47,324 nucleotides of DNA from a virus, in IMG/VR virus record IMGVR_UViG_3300033148_002360, positions 1-47,324 of that record, one strand, 5' to 3'. Under the pieces are notes generated by a model, which was given only the letters and a program-made list of their open reading frames with translations, was not told where the DNA came from and did no database searches. Shown here in pieces: positions 1-8,443 of this stretch (positions are counted from its first letter, which is position 1; each line of letters opens with the position of its first letter). The translations under genes and the position numbers were made by a program.

Positions 1-114
1 TCCAGAGGTTCTATTATATATGGTAATGTTGACTCTAAATGGGATGAATTAGTAAAAGGTGCAGCTGATACTTTCCTTGGGTCTGATGGTACAGATATAT
101 CATATCGAACTGCT
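1..114. repeat. Terminal redundancy, left copy
   Basis: These 114 bases are identical to 47211-47324. The tail-fibre frame passes through both copies without interruption, so the repeat is best explained as the overlap produced when a circular (or circularly permuted) genome was assembled and cut at an arbitrary point. It is not a convincing physical phage end. Confidence 0.95.
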
Positions 115-1629
115 GCGCAAGTGAAAACTTCTTTAAGCTTGGGGACTACTGATAGTCCTCAATTTACTACTCTGTCGCTAACAAAAACACTTGGCGCCGA
201 TGATGCTGTAGAAGAACTGCTTACGATAACAGCAGATTATGGCTCAGCAACTGCTGTAGGATTCGGCGGAGCAATAAAATTTGTAGGAAGAACTATTGGT
301 AATGGCCTTTTCGATGCCGCTCAAATTGCAGCAGTTGTAGATAACCCAACCAATAACCAACAAGGACTTAGCTTTTATACTTCACGACCTGCAAATACTC
401 TTAATGAAGTATTTAGAATATCAAGTTTTGGTACAGTGTTCATAAAGGAAAGAGCGGAAGCTTCTGACGATTCTGCGACTTGGGGGCAGATATGGGTTAA
501 AAGCAATGATCCAAATACTTTATGGTTTACTGATGATGCTGGAACTGATAAACAATTAGATTTAGTGGTTGGAACTGATGTTCAAGCATGGAATACTCGA
601 CTTGATGATATAGCTGCTTTGGCTGTTACTGATGGAAATTTTATTGTTGGGGATGGCGCTAACTGGGTTGTTGAGAGCGGAGCTACAGTGCGGGCATCTA
701 TTGGTCTTGGTAATGTTGAAAATACTCAACTTTCAACTTGGGCGGGTTCAACAAATATAACTACATTAGGCACTATCGCAACAGTTGGGAATATCACTAT
801 TGCTGACGGTGGCACTATCGGGTGTGCTGGTGCTCCTATTCTCACATTTGATGATACAAATAATTTTCTTGAAATTTCAGATTGCAAAATAGGTATCGGA
901 ACAACTACTCCAGAAGAAAGATGTTCTATTTGGGGGTCTGGAGGCCTTTGCGAAATTTCAATCGGTTATAATTCTACTTCTGGCAGTGATTACCCAAGAC
1001 TTTTATTCAGGCAAGCAACTGTAGCTGGAAATAAAATTGTTGGTGCTATTGGCAGTAAACCAATAGATAGAAGTACAAATTATTATAGTAAATTAAAGTT
1101 ACAAGTGTCAAATAGAGCAACCGAAACACTTGTTGATAGAATTGTAATGCAATCAAGAAGTTCGGAGTATGATATAGCATTCTATTGCGGAAATACTCCA
1201 ACTGAGGCAATGCGGATTGATAGTAATTTATTAGCGACCTTCGCCGGTAGAGTTAGTGTCGGGGCGACAACTAACTTGAGGAATTTTACAGTTAAGAAAG
1301 AAGGGGACGACATCGATGATGGGATTGCAATACAGGGAGATGATGATATAGTTGTTTGGGGATTAATAAATGTAGATGCTAATAATAATCTTGCTTTTGG
1401 AAGTTGGACTGGTTCTAATTTTGCTACTAACGTTGTTATTGATAATGTAAATGGTTTTATAAGTTGTCTCGGGGCAGTTACTACTGATGAGCATTATGAA
1501 GTAGATGGGGTTCAAGTAATTAGTAACCAAGGTGCTGCAGTTGCTGACGCTACTGATACTGCTACGACAACGGCCAGACTTAATGAACTTTTAGCTCGTT
1601 GTAGAGCACACGGAATTATCGCAACTTAA
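1..1629 (+). CDS. Tail fibre, C-terminal part (continues from 44718)
   Basis: The frame is open from base 1 and joins the frame that starts at 44718, giving a 1,373-residue protein when the 114 bp overlap is counted once. A GTG at 121 could be mistaken for a start, but the frame is coding before it. Low-complexity beta-rich modules recur: an ESGATVR-type motif followed by SIGLG (near 680-710, related to a unit at about 46200 and to the AAQVKTSLSLG unit at 115-145), and a WGQIWVK...NTLWFTDDAG module (480-545) that repeats one near 47070-47120. The last 35 residues (NQGAAVADATDT...LNELLARCRAHGIIAT) form a short helical end typical of phage fibre trimers. Role inferred: receptor-binding fibre. 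No S74 chaperone or enzyme domain was seen. Confidence 0.85.
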   Translation, partial: SRGSIIYGNVDSKWDELVKGAADTFLGSDGTDISYRTAAQVKTSLSLGTTDSPQFTTLSLTKTLGADDAVEELLTITADYGSATAVGFGGAIKFVGRTIGNGLFDAAQIAAVVDNPTNNQQGLSFYTSRPANTLNEVFRISSFGTVFIKERAEASDDSATWGQIWVKSNDPNTLWFTDDAGTDKQLDLVVGTDVQAWNTRLDDIAALAVTDGNFIVGDGANWVVESGATVRASIGLGNVENTQLSTWAGSTNITTLGTIATVGNITIADGGTIGCAGAPILTFDDTNNFLEISDCKIGIGTTTPEERCSIWGSGGLCEISIGYNSTSGSDYPRLLFRQATVAGNKIVGAIGSKPIDRSTNYYSKLKLQVSNRATETLVDRIVMQSRSSEYDIAFYCGNTPTEAMRIDSNLLATFAGRVSVGATTNLRNFTVKKEGDDIDDGIAIQGDDDIVVWGLINVDANNNLAFGSWTGSNFATNVVIDNVNGFISCLGAVTTDEHYEVDGVQVISNQGAAVADATDTATTTARLNELLARCRAHGIIAT

Positions 1630-1642
1630 TAGGAGATATGAA

Positions 1643-2581
1643 ATGAGCGGGCCAAGTACAGGTAGTTTAGAAATAAGACATACACCGGGTACGGTGCCGG
1701 GTGGTGCAAGACCGGGATGGGGTTTGCCATACCAACAGCTTCCCGGTGCTCAGATTCCCCAAGGTCGTTTAACATCTGAATCAATGTTAAATCAAGAAAT
1801 ACAAACTGGTCGACAAGCTATACAAGATAAATATGCTCTTCAGTGGAAAAACGCAAATAGAAGTAGGCGATTTATTGGTGTCGCAAAAACCAATCGTTTG
1901 TTACAAGAAATAGATGCCAGAGCAAAACAAGAGATGCTTCAATTTAATCAACGAGCACAACAACAACTTATACAATTACAGAATATAGACCGTCTTGCAC
2001 AACAGGGGGCAATAACAAACCCAGAAGAGATTAAAATGCGGATGTACAATCCTGATCTGGCACGGTCTATGTATCCAACACCAGAAAAAGGACGCACGCC
2101 AGCAACAGTAATGAATGAACTTAATAGATATAAAGAAATAATACAAAGCAATCTTGATAGATATAAAACAGTGAAAATACCATGGTGGCGCAAGGGCAAA
2201 CTTAAAGAAAAAACATTATATCTTGATTACGACTTGCCCGCTAAAAAAGAAGGTGAGGTAGGTGCTTGGCGTGACGCCACTGAAGAAGACATACAGGATC
2301 AAGATTTTTGGAAGCAAGAATTGGAAGAAGTAAAAAAACGCGAAATGGAGATTGTTAGGATACCCGGCATTAAGCACAGAATAGTTCAACCAGGAACTAC
2401 TGGCGGTACATTCAGTGATAAAGTTGTTGAACCCTATAAGAAACCTGTTCGACAACGACCAAGACCCATTAGACATCAACCAGGAACTGTCCCGGAACCA
2501 AAAACTGAACAAGAGTATAATGCTCTACCACCGGGCACAAGATATAAACACCCCAGTGGCGATATAAGGATTAAAAGATAA
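1643..2581 (+). CDS. Hypothetical virion-associated protein, 312 aa
   Basis: Starts at ATG 1643 behind a good AGGAG site, 13 bp after the tail-fibre stop. The protein is hydrophilic, rich in Gln, Arg and Pro. A proline/glycine-rich N terminus (residues 1-45) leads into a probable coiled coil (about 45-110), and the C terminus is rich in proline and basic residues with repeats of the kind HQPGTVPEP and HTPGTVPGG at both ends. No catalytic motif is visible. Its stop overlaps the next start (TAATG). Placed between fibre and internal-protein genes, it is probably a minor structural or ejected protein, but the family is not recognised. Confidence 0.7.
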   Translation: MSGPSTGSLEIRHTPGTVPGGARPGWGLPYQQLPGAQIPQGRLTSESMLNQEIQTGRQAIQDKYALQWKNANRSRRFIGVAKTNRLLQEIDARAKQEMLQFNQRAQQQLIQLQNIDRLAQQGAITNPEEIKMRMYNPDLARSMYPTPEKGRTPATVMNELNRYKEIIQSNLDRYKTVKIPWWRKGKLKEKTLYLDYDLPAKKEGEVGAWRDATEEDIQDQDFWKQELEEVKKREMEIVRIPGIKHRIVQPGTTGGTFSDKVVEPYKKPVRQRPRPIRHQPGTVPEPKTEQEYNALPPGTRYKHPSGDIRIKR

Positions 2582-5500
2582 TGTGGGGCGATGCTGATAC
2601 AAAAATTCAATCAGAAATAACTTGGGGACAAAAAGATATTCCTGAAACCGGCGGTGAATTTCGAGGTGCGGGTGCAACCGGAACTTGGGAAGAACCAACT
2701 TTACTTGGTGGTGCTCTCACTGAATTTGGTAAAGGTCTTGTTTCATCTGAACTCGGTGTCGCTAAAGGTATTGTAGGAACTGCTGAAGCTGCTCTTACAA
2801 TGCCGGAAGAAAAAGTGCGTAAAGTAGGCACTCCTTGGGCACCTCGTCTACCCACGTCAGAAGAACAACAAGAAAGAACAGCAGGATTACGTGAAGCTAA
2901 AAGAAGGATAGTATCTGCCCAAGAACGATTCGCCAGAACTTATGGCGGTACGGGTGCGTGGGCTGGTAGAGTAATTGGTGAAGCTATTCCCTATATGGCT
3001 AATGCAATGGCTGGCGGTTATGCTATTGGTCCAGTTGGTGCCGCAATGGTTGGGTTTGCTGTTGAAGGTGATAATGCCTATGATGAAGCTATCGCGAGCG
3101 GGGCACCTGAAGGACAAGCACAAAGAGAACGTGTAGTTGTAGGATCTATTAATGCTGCCATCGAGGCTTTACAAATTGGACGACTAATGAAATTTCATCA
3201 GGCTGGTAAACATTCTGTAAGAAATTTCGTGCGACTCGCCAGAGATAAAGCGTTCAAGCGAATGTTTACTACTGGTAAACAATTTGGAGCAGATATTTTA
3301 CGCCATTCAATCGAGGAAGGACTTGAAGAATTTGCTCAAGAAGGCGTATCTATTAGCGTTCCTGCTTTATTTAGAGGTGAATATCCTAAAAAAGAAGATG
3401 GTACTGTAGATTATTGGGCACTGGGTGAACGTCTTGGCGGTGCTGCCCTTGGCGGTGCCGTCGCTGGTGGTGTACTTGGTACTGCTGGACAAGTAGAAAT
3501 CGGTACTAAAGTATCAGAATCAATGCCAGAAGCTATGGATATAGGTGAGCTGTTAGGATTCGGTCACGCTATACCTGAAGCTCTGGGTATGCAAACAGAA
3601 GAACGTCAAGCTTATATGGAATCTCTTACTGGCAAACGCTCAATGAGCGATATGAATCCACAAGAACTTGAAAATTATATGTGGCAACTTCATCAAGATG
3701 CCAGTGAAGCTGGGATTGATTTGAATAAGTTAGCACAGAAGTTTCAACCTGTTAAAGAACTTAATAAACAACTTCAATCGTTGAAGCGTTATAAAAAACC
3801 ATTATCTCGCGGTGCGATCAGACGTAGATCCAGTATCTTAAAAGCGGCTGACAAAATTGGTGAATTAGAACAGTCGTACCTCTTAAATCAAGACCGTATG
3901 AAAAACGTATGTCGTATGTTAGACGGGTATGAAGCTGACGGCCCTATGTCACGACTTATTCAAGAACCTGTGAAAGCTGCAACTGTAAAAGCTAAAGGTG
4001 CTGCAAATGATTTAATGTGGAGCTTGCGAAAATCTGCAATGGATCGCGGTATTAACATTGGTAAAATGTTTGATGTCAAAGCAAAACCAGAAGTTGTAAA
4101 AGGTTTTCCATTGTCTGACGCTGAGTGTATTGGAGTCTATTATTTGGCTCAAAATCCGAAAGCACGAAAAGATATTGTAGCATTATTTGAAGAAGATGGC
4201 AAAGATCCCGAAGCGGCGATTAAATCTATACAAAAGTATGTCGAAAAAGATGATGACCTCATGTTTATTTATCGGGGGCACAGAGCATATTTCGATATAA
4301 TGGGGCCACGATTTTTTGATACCATCAATCAACTTGGTATTAAGGATGTTGTTAAAGAAGAAAATTATATTACAATGCTCCTTAATAAAGGTGGTGAAGA
4401 GGGTACTGCAAATATTCTCCAGAAATTTACTTCACAATTTGGCCTTCTCTTACCGGGTAAAAAACATACTAAAGAAAGAACTGGGGCTATTAAAGATATA
4501 AATCTTAATATCTTTAGTATCACATCTCAAGCATCTCGATCACTTGAACGATTTATAAATGTTGCCCCCGTTGCTAAGAAGGTTAATGATTTAATTGAAA
4601 ATCCTAAGTTCAAAAGAAACTTAAACGCTGCTACTAAAAATCAGGGTGTAAAAATATTCAAAAGATGGCTCGCTGATTCTGCACGGGGAACATCTGATTA
4701 TAATACAACTGGTGTCGAGCGAACGTTAAATAAACTTAGGCACAATGCTGTTATTTATACACTTGGTGCTAAGGTAATGACAGTGATGCCCAAACAGGCT
4801 ATCTCGCTTTCTAATGCTGTAGCTAAACGTCCAGCTATGCTCCCGGCTATACTTAAAACTATTAATGTTATGGCCGATCCCAGAATAACTAAACAACTTC
4901 ATGAGAGAGCAATGAGCAAATCTGCATTAGTAAGGAATAGAAGTTGGGAACGAGATTTACGAGCAGTATACAATGATAAGAGCATTAAAAAATTCTTCAA
5001 GGGGAAAAATTTATCACCAATAGGCATGCGTCCTATTTCGTGGATGGACCGCAAAACTGTTGATACAGTATGGAACTCAGCTTATGACCTTGCGATTGCT
5101 GATGGATTGGATGAAAAACCAGCTATTAAATACGCCGATGATTTTATTGAAACAACACAACCGATGGCCGATGCTACAGATCTGCCTGGATATTTTAGGG
5201 GAGGTATCGCTGAGAAAACATTTACAACATTTATGAATCAACGTAATCAAAACTGGCAGGCTCTTAGACATGATATTTTAGGCGAATACAAAGCCGGAAA
5301 AATCAGCAAAAGCATGGTTATGTATCGTTTTCTATTTAGCCAAATTCTACCATCTATGATGTTGGGTACACTTACCCGTGGTCGTTTACCAAAAGATGCA
5401 AAAGAAATGGGATTGGACCTTATTTCATATATGATAACACCATTAATATTTGGTGGTCGATTTGCATATAATCTTGTAACAGGTGAGTGGGATCCAATTA

Positions 5501-5805
5501 CATCAGAAGTTTCTACAATACCGGCCAGAGGACCAGAAGAAATAGTTAGGGGTGTTGCAGCAGCGAAACGTGGTGATATACGTGGAGTGATCGAACATGG
5601 TGTCGGCACTATCGGTGCCTTCACAGGTACAATTCCGCAACAGGCACTTACAACTACCGGTGGCATAATTGATTTGGCAATAGGCGAAACTGATGATTTC
5701 AAACGATTGATCTATTCCCCCTATGTAATTAAAAAATATGGCAAGAAAGAACCGACAACGGGGCGTGCAGCACGTAAAGCACCAGTAAGAAGGAGACCAA
5801 AATGA
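2581..5805 (+). CDS. Large internal virion protein, LPD38-like segment, 1074 aa
   Basis: The largest protein after the fibre. It has Gly/Ala-rich, partly hydrophobic stretches (about residues 135-165 and 285-305), a long charged helical middle (380-470), and a C-terminal region around residues 850-900 with an ETTQPMADATDLPGYF segment followed by FTTFMNQRNQNW. That pattern resembles the LPD38 domain of large polyvalent phage proteins. Such proteins are packaged inside the head of short-tailed phages and ejected with the DNA. Transcription follows the fibre gene, and the start overlaps the previous stop by one base. No lytic transglycosylase or protease motif was found. The assignment as an ejected internal protein is inference from size, composition and position. 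Confidence 0.7.
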   Translation: MWGDADTKIQSEITWGQKDIPETGGEFRGAGATGTWEEPTLLGGALTEFGKGLVSSELGVAKGIVGTAEAALTMPEEKVRKVGTPWAPRLPTSEEQQERTAGLREAKRRIVSAQERFARTYGGTGAWAGRVIGEAIPYMANAMAGGYAIGPVGAAMVGFAVEGDNAYDEAIASGAPEGQAQRERVVVGSINAAIEALQIGRLMKFHQAGKHSVRNFVRLARDKAFKRMFTTGKQFGADILRHSIEEGLEEFAQEGVSISVPALFRGEYPKKEDGTVDYWALGERLGGAALGGAVAGGVLGTAGQVEIGTKVSESMPEAMDIGELLGFGHAIPEALGMQTEERQAYMESLTGKRSMSDMNPQELENYMWQLHQDASEAGIDLNKLAQKFQPVKELNKQLQSLKRYKKPLSRGAIRRRSSILKAADKIGELEQSYLLNQDRMKNVCRMLDGYEADGPMSRLIQEPVKAATVKAKGAANDLMWSLRKSAMDRGINIGKMFDVKAKPEVVKGFPLSDAECIGVYYLAQNPKARKDIVALFEEDGKDPEAAIKSIQKYVEKDDDLMFIYRGHRAYFDIMGPRFFDTINQLGIKDVVKEENYITMLLNKGGEEGTANILQKFTSQFGLLLPGKKHTKERTGAIKDINLNIFSITSQASRSLERFINVAPVAKKVNDLIENPKFKRNLNAATKNQGVKIFKRWLADSARGTSDYNTTGVERTLNKLRHNAVIYTLGAKVMTVMPKQAISLSNAVAKRPAMLPAILKTINVMADPRITKQLHERAMSKSALVRNRSWERDLRAVYNDKSIKKFFKGKNLSPIGMRPISWMDRKTVDTVWNSAYDLAIADGLDEKPAIKYADDFIETTQPMADATDLPGYFRGGIAEKTFTTFMNQRNQNWQALRHDILGEYKAGKISKSMVMYRFLFSQILPSMMLGTLTRGRLPKDAKEMGLDLISYMITPLIFGGRFAYNLVTGEWDPITSEVSTIPARGPEEIVRGVAAAKRGDIRGVIEHGVGTIGAFTGTIPQQALTTTGGIIDLAIGETDDFKRLIYSPYVIKKYGKKEPTTGRAARKAPVRRRPK

Positions 5806-5969
5806 CAGATGAAGAAAAAGAAATGCTAATCAGAGTTGATGAACGTACTGAACGAATGGAGATATGGGCTACTAACCACGACATACACCATTTTCGTTAT
5901 AATATTATGGCCTGGGGGGTAGCGTTAAGTGCTATTATCGGACTGATTGTTGCCTTATTAACTAAATGA
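5802..5969 (+). CDS. Holin-like small membrane protein, 55 aa
   Basis: ATG at 5802 overlaps the stop of the 1,074-residue gene (ATGA), so it is translationally coupled. An acidic helical N terminus (MTDEEKEMLIRVDERTERME) is followed by a polar stretch and one C-terminal membrane segment, about residues 34-54 (IMAWGVALSAIIGLIVALL). This resembles XhlA-type haemolysin/holin-associated proteins. It is the last gene of the rightward arm, a common place for a lysis gene. Too short for routine gene calling; the coupling and the membrane segment support it. The lysis role is inferred. Confidence 0.7.
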   Translation: MTDEEKEMLIRVDERTERMEIWATNHDIHHFRYNIMAWGVALSAIIGLIVALLTK

Positions 5970-5984
5970 TTTCCTTAAAGCAAC
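5949..5984. terminator. Hairpin at the convergence of the two arms
   Basis: GTTGCCTTA (5949-5957) can pair with TAAAGCAAC (5976-5984), nine pairs with one mismatch; on the leftward transcript the odd pair becomes U-G. It sits over the two facing stop codons. There is no clear U tract on either side, so function as a bidirectional terminator is only a suggestion. Confidence 0.35.
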
Positions 5985-6329
5985 AACTTTACCATCCTTA
6001 TATATTTTTTGGTCTTCTTTAGTCGACACAAGAGTTGTAACGGCAATGTTTGCTGTAACTTTTCTTAACATAGCATCCAGCTTTGGTAAAAATGATGCCA
6101 TTGCTTTTTCGCATTCAGCTTTTTGTTTAGAGTTCCATGCTTTCTTAAATCTTCTATCCCAATAATTATCCCAGAAGAGCATATCTCCTTTATGTTTAGC
6201 ATCTTTAGCGTCAATCAACTTCTTAGCATATTGTATGTTTTCATAACACAACATAGTGATAAGATGAGTTAAATTCCACCAATATCTAATAGTATAATTC
6301 CAGATTAAATTCTTCCAGTATATTTTCAT
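5958..6329 (-). CDS. Hypothetical protein, 123 aa
   Basis: Last gene of the leftward arm. It overlaps the end of the holin-like gene by 12 bp in convergent orientation. The start at 6329 has a GGGAG site with good spacing. The N terminus is rich in Trp and Tyr (WKNLIWNYTIRYWW) and could be amphipathic; the rest is charged and helical (a repeated KKA/KKLIDAKDAK pattern, a YWDRRFKKAW stretch). No known family is recognised. Both the Shine-Dalgarno site and the consistent strand support it as a real gene. Confidence 0.6.
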   Translation of the reverse strand: MKIYWKNLIWNYTIRYWWNLTHLITMLCYENIQYAKKLIDAKDAKHKGDMLFWDNYWDRRFKKAWNSKQKAECEKAMASFLPKLDAMLRKVTANIAVTTLVSTKEDQKIYKDGKVVALRKSFS

Positions 6330-6330
6330 T

Positions 6331-6588
6331 TTATTCTCCCATTAAAGCTCTTCCGGCTTGATTACTGATTGGAATACCTTGGGACCAGATTATTATTGGT
6401 ACTGGTTGGGTACGCTTCCCATCAGATGCCGTATACATACTCATTACGTTAATGGCATTTTTAATTATTTCTTCCGGTATGATACAATATTCACCATCGC
6501 GGCACCAAAGTATAGGATCAATTTCGCTGCAAGTTGCTTCATCGACAGGAATCATATCGCCCGATTCTTTATATATGCTGATTCTCAT
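6331..6588 (-). CDS. Hypothetical protein, 85 aa
   Basis: The frame is open further upstream, but the ATG at 6588 is preferred: it has a GGGAGATATGGA ribosome site, and a longer start would overlap most of the next gene. The product (starting MRISIYKESGDM) is mixed alpha/beta with no recognisable motif. It overlaps the end of the upstream gene by 20 bp, typical of the tight packing in this arm. Confidence 0.6.
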   Translation of the reverse strand: MRISIYKESGDMIPVDEATCSEIDPILWCRDGEYCIIPEEIIKNAINVMSMYTASDGKRTQPVPIIIWSQGIPISNQAGRALMGE

Positions 6589-6958
6589 TCCATATCTCCC
6601 ATAATTTTTTATACTCTTCGGGATGATCACCACTGAATAATTGTTGTCTAAACTTATTATCATTTTTGTAACACACTGGCCACTTATATGTACCACACCA
6701 ATCCCCCCAGGACACATCACGAAGAATCCTGATGCCATATTTGTTTTGATGCACAATTACAGCAACATACCAAGTCTTATCATAAACAGATGTTACTCGT
6801 ATGATCCATCCGGGGTCAGTCGTAGGGGGCACAGGATTAAACCCCCCATAGAACTCGACTGAACCTTCACGTAGTGCCCGGACAATAGCCTTGCGGGGAC
6901 AATTTTCCTCAAGCCATGATACTATGTGCAATCTGGATTGAAAATGGATTTGTTTCAT
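6569..6958 (-). CDS. Hypothetical protein, 129 aa
   Basis: Compact soluble protein with many Trp residues (WIIRVTSVYDKTWYVAV, DVSWGDWCGTYKWPV), suggesting a small beta-rich fold. Start at 6958 overlaps the stop of the upstream gene (ATGA). No family recognised; no signal peptide or membrane segment. Confidence 0.65.
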   Translation of the reverse strand: MKQIHFQSRLHIVSWLEENCPRKAIVRALREGSVEFYGGFNPVPPTTDPGWIIRVTSVYDKTWYVAVIVHQNKYGIRILRDVSWGDWCGTYKWPVCYKNDNKFRQQLFSGDHPEEYKKLWEIWNENQHI

Positions 6959-7371
6959 AGCGGCTTGATATTTTTATAACGATAATGATATATCCGATTA
7001 TCATCATCTTCCAACGACCATTCAGTAGCAACATCACCTTGTCTAAGATCTAAAGAATAAATTTTTCCGACTTCAAGGCAAACATTCTCCGTTGGCTTAA
7101 ACAACAATCGTAATTTCTGTCCATATTCAGCCAGCCTCGCTACTGGAATCTCTTTTGACTTCTCTAATGCCTTAATTGCTTCAAACGTTTCTGTACTGAT
7201 GTTTTCTAACGGTATCTGTTTGCCATCTACTTCTGCTGTAATTTTAATACTTGACATATTTTCCCTTTCATAATTAGGACAATTGATCGTTCGGCCTTGA
7301 ATAACCTCTGCTAAACAACAGATTTTACGATCAGGATAGAATATACAGTCATTGTGTTTACAGTCAATCAT
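6955..7371 (-). CDS. Cys-rich two-part protein, paralogue A, 138 aa
   Basis: Residues 2-33 hold about six Cys (DCKHNDC, KICCL, NCPNY), suggesting a small metal-binding head. From the second in-frame ATG (7257) the protein carries a segment (MSSIKITAEVDGKQIPLE and on to PVARLA) that is almost identical to the one in the neighbour at 7405-7836; the C termini then differ, although both end IKPL/IRPL. The second ATG has its own AAAGGGAAAAT ribosome site, so one frame could yield both a 138- and a 100-residue product. An upstream TTG at 7374 is less likely than ATG 7371. Function unknown. Confidence 0.65.
   Translation of the reverse strand: MIDCKHNDCIFYPDRKICCLAEVIQGRTINCPNYERENMSSIKITAEVDGKQIPLENISTETFEAIKALEKSKEIPVARLAEYGQKLRLLFKPTENVCLEVGKIYSLDLRQGDVATEWSLEDDDNRIYHYRYKNIKPL
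7129..7269. repeat. 141 bp direct repeat, copy A
   Basis: Matches 7573-7713 at 137 of 141 positions. Read on the coding strand it begins at the internal ribosome site and start codon (GAAAGGGAAAATATG) and covers 43 codons ending at ARLA(S/G-like junction). Outside it the two paralogues are clearly diverged. Confidence 0.95.
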
Positions 7372-7404
7372 CAATCTGCTCTCCTCTTAGCCGATGAATT
7401 TATT

Positions 7405-7836
7405 TCATAGCGGTCGGATATTTCCATATTGTGCTGTTAATTTCGCGTCATGCTTTTGTTCCCAGTTATCAGTAAAAGTACCCCGTTCAAAGTCAAAAAG
7501 ATGAACTAATCCAGCAGTAAGGTGAATATCTCTTGTCTGCCTAAGGAATAAATATGATCTGCCACGAAAAGTAGCCAGCCTTGCTACTGGAATTTCTTTT
7601 GACTTCTCTAATGCCTTAATTGCTTCAAACGTTTCTGTACTAATGCTTTCTAACGGTATCTGTTTGCCATCTACTTCTGCTGTAATTTTAATACTTGACA
7701 TATTTTCCCTTTCCCAACATTTTTCACATATGCGTTGTGGTGATGGCAACCAACCACGCTTAAATACAGAGCGAAAGGAAGGTTCTCCCCACCAAAAATA
7801 ATGACCACAACTTGCGCAAAATGGTTTATAGTTCAT
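7405..7836 (-). CDS. Cys-rich two-part protein, paralogue B, 143 aa
   Basis: Tandem paralogue of 6955-7371. Here the N terminus is a different zinc-ribbon-like module with two CxxC pairs (FCASCGH and ICEKCWER, about residues 7-10 and 36-39), joined at ERENM to the same nearly identical 43-residue core and followed by a diverged beta-rich tail. An internal ATG at 7701 has its own AAAGGG site. ATG 7836 overlaps the stop of the lipoprotein gene (TGATG) behind AGGAGG, so it is preferred over the TTG one codon earlier. Function unknown. Confidence 0.65.
   Translation of the reverse strand: MNYKPFCASCGHYFWWGEPSFRSVFKRGWLPSPQRICEKCWERENMSSIKITAEVDGKQIPLESISTETFEAIKALEKSKEIPVARLATFRGRSYLFLRQTRDIHLTAGLVHLFDFERGTFTDNWEQKHDAKLTAQYGNIRPL
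7573..7713. repeat. 141 bp direct repeat, copy B
   Basis: Second copy of 7129-7269, with four mismatches. Two of the four lie in the first 25 bases on the + strand. The high identity against diverged flanks points to recent duplication or gene conversion of this block only. Confidence 0.95.
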
Positions 7837-8312
7837 CAATCATTCCTCCTCTTAGCCTTAGCTACAACTTCTTCCATCTCTGCTGGTGAGTAATCGCCTT
7901 TACGTTTCAAAGCGCGACCGATAGCAGCACCGCCCGTGAATCCCGCAAGGATACCAAGCAAGCTAAATGGTTGGTCTTCATTTCCCACAATAACACCTTG
8001 AAGATATTCAGCTTCCTTGATATTAGCGTCAATGAAGCCAATAGCATCACTATAATCAAGTTCATCGTCTTCAGCCAATCGTTTAAGATTAATTTGTTCT
8101 GTACGATGGTCGATTACAATTTCATTATGAAGTTTCTTCACATTATGCAATGAATCAATCTCTTTGAAACCATCGAGCGACCCCTTAACATATTCATAAG
8201 ACTGTTCTGTTACAGTACACGGCGTTATTCGATCCATCATAGACCTACAACTGATGACGGCGAGGGATGCGATACACACGATCGTTAATAGCCAGTTTAA
8301 TTTGTTCTTCAT
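7836..8312 (-). CDS. Probable phage lipoprotein, 158 aa
   Basis: The start at 8312 (MKNKLNWLL...) sits behind an AGGAGC site; the open frame extends upstream but only through the microgene at 8315-8443. Residues 1-22 are a signal peptide ending in a lipobox (AVISC, Cys about 22). The middle is charged and helical, and a short Gly-rich hydrophobic stretch (LLGILAGFTGGAAIG, about 120-135) precedes a basic tail. A lipidated protein next to a one-TM microprotein recalls an outer-membrane spanin and its partner, but it is longer than most o-spanins. Superinfection exclusion is an alternative. Confidence 0.65.
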   Translation of the reverse strand: MKNKLNWLLTIVCIASLAVISCRSMMDRITPCTVTEQSYEYVKGSLDGFKEIDSLHNVKKLHNEIVIDHRTEQINLKRLAEDDELDYSDAIGFIDANIKEAEYLQGVIVGNEDQPFSLLGILAGFTGGAAIGRALKRKGDYSPAEMEEVVAKAKRRND

Positions 8313-8314
8313 TT

Positions 8315-8443
8315 TTAGCTCCTTATATAGACCCAAAGAAATTTCACTGTGGCGAGATATATGCTCCCCACTAAAAATCCGGTTAATATCCCACAACAAA
8401 TTGCTGTAGTATAATCTACAATAGTGCACAAAATATTTTTCAT
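8315..8443 (-). CDS. One-TM microprotein, 42 aa
   Basis: Begins MKNILCTIVDYTTAICCGIL and has a single membrane segment covering about residues 14-38. The ATG shares a base with the stop of the upstream gene (TAATG), and its final codons contain the AGGAGC ribosome site of the lipoprotein gene, which starts 3 bp later. This double coupling is good evidence for translation. Function unknown; a partner of the lipoprotein is plausible. Confidence 0.65.
   Translation of the reverse strand: MKNILCTIVDYTTAICCGILTGFLVGSIYLATVKFLWVYIRS

Noticed and set aside
1-114. Physical direct terminal repeat of the virion DNA
   Set aside because: The tail-fibre frame continues through both copies and the repeat is short, so circular assembly overlap is more likely; read-depth data would settle it.
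6589-6756. Longer N-terminal version of the 85-residue gene
   Set aside because: Would overlap the upstream gene by nearly 190 bp and lacks the GGGAG site seen at 6588.
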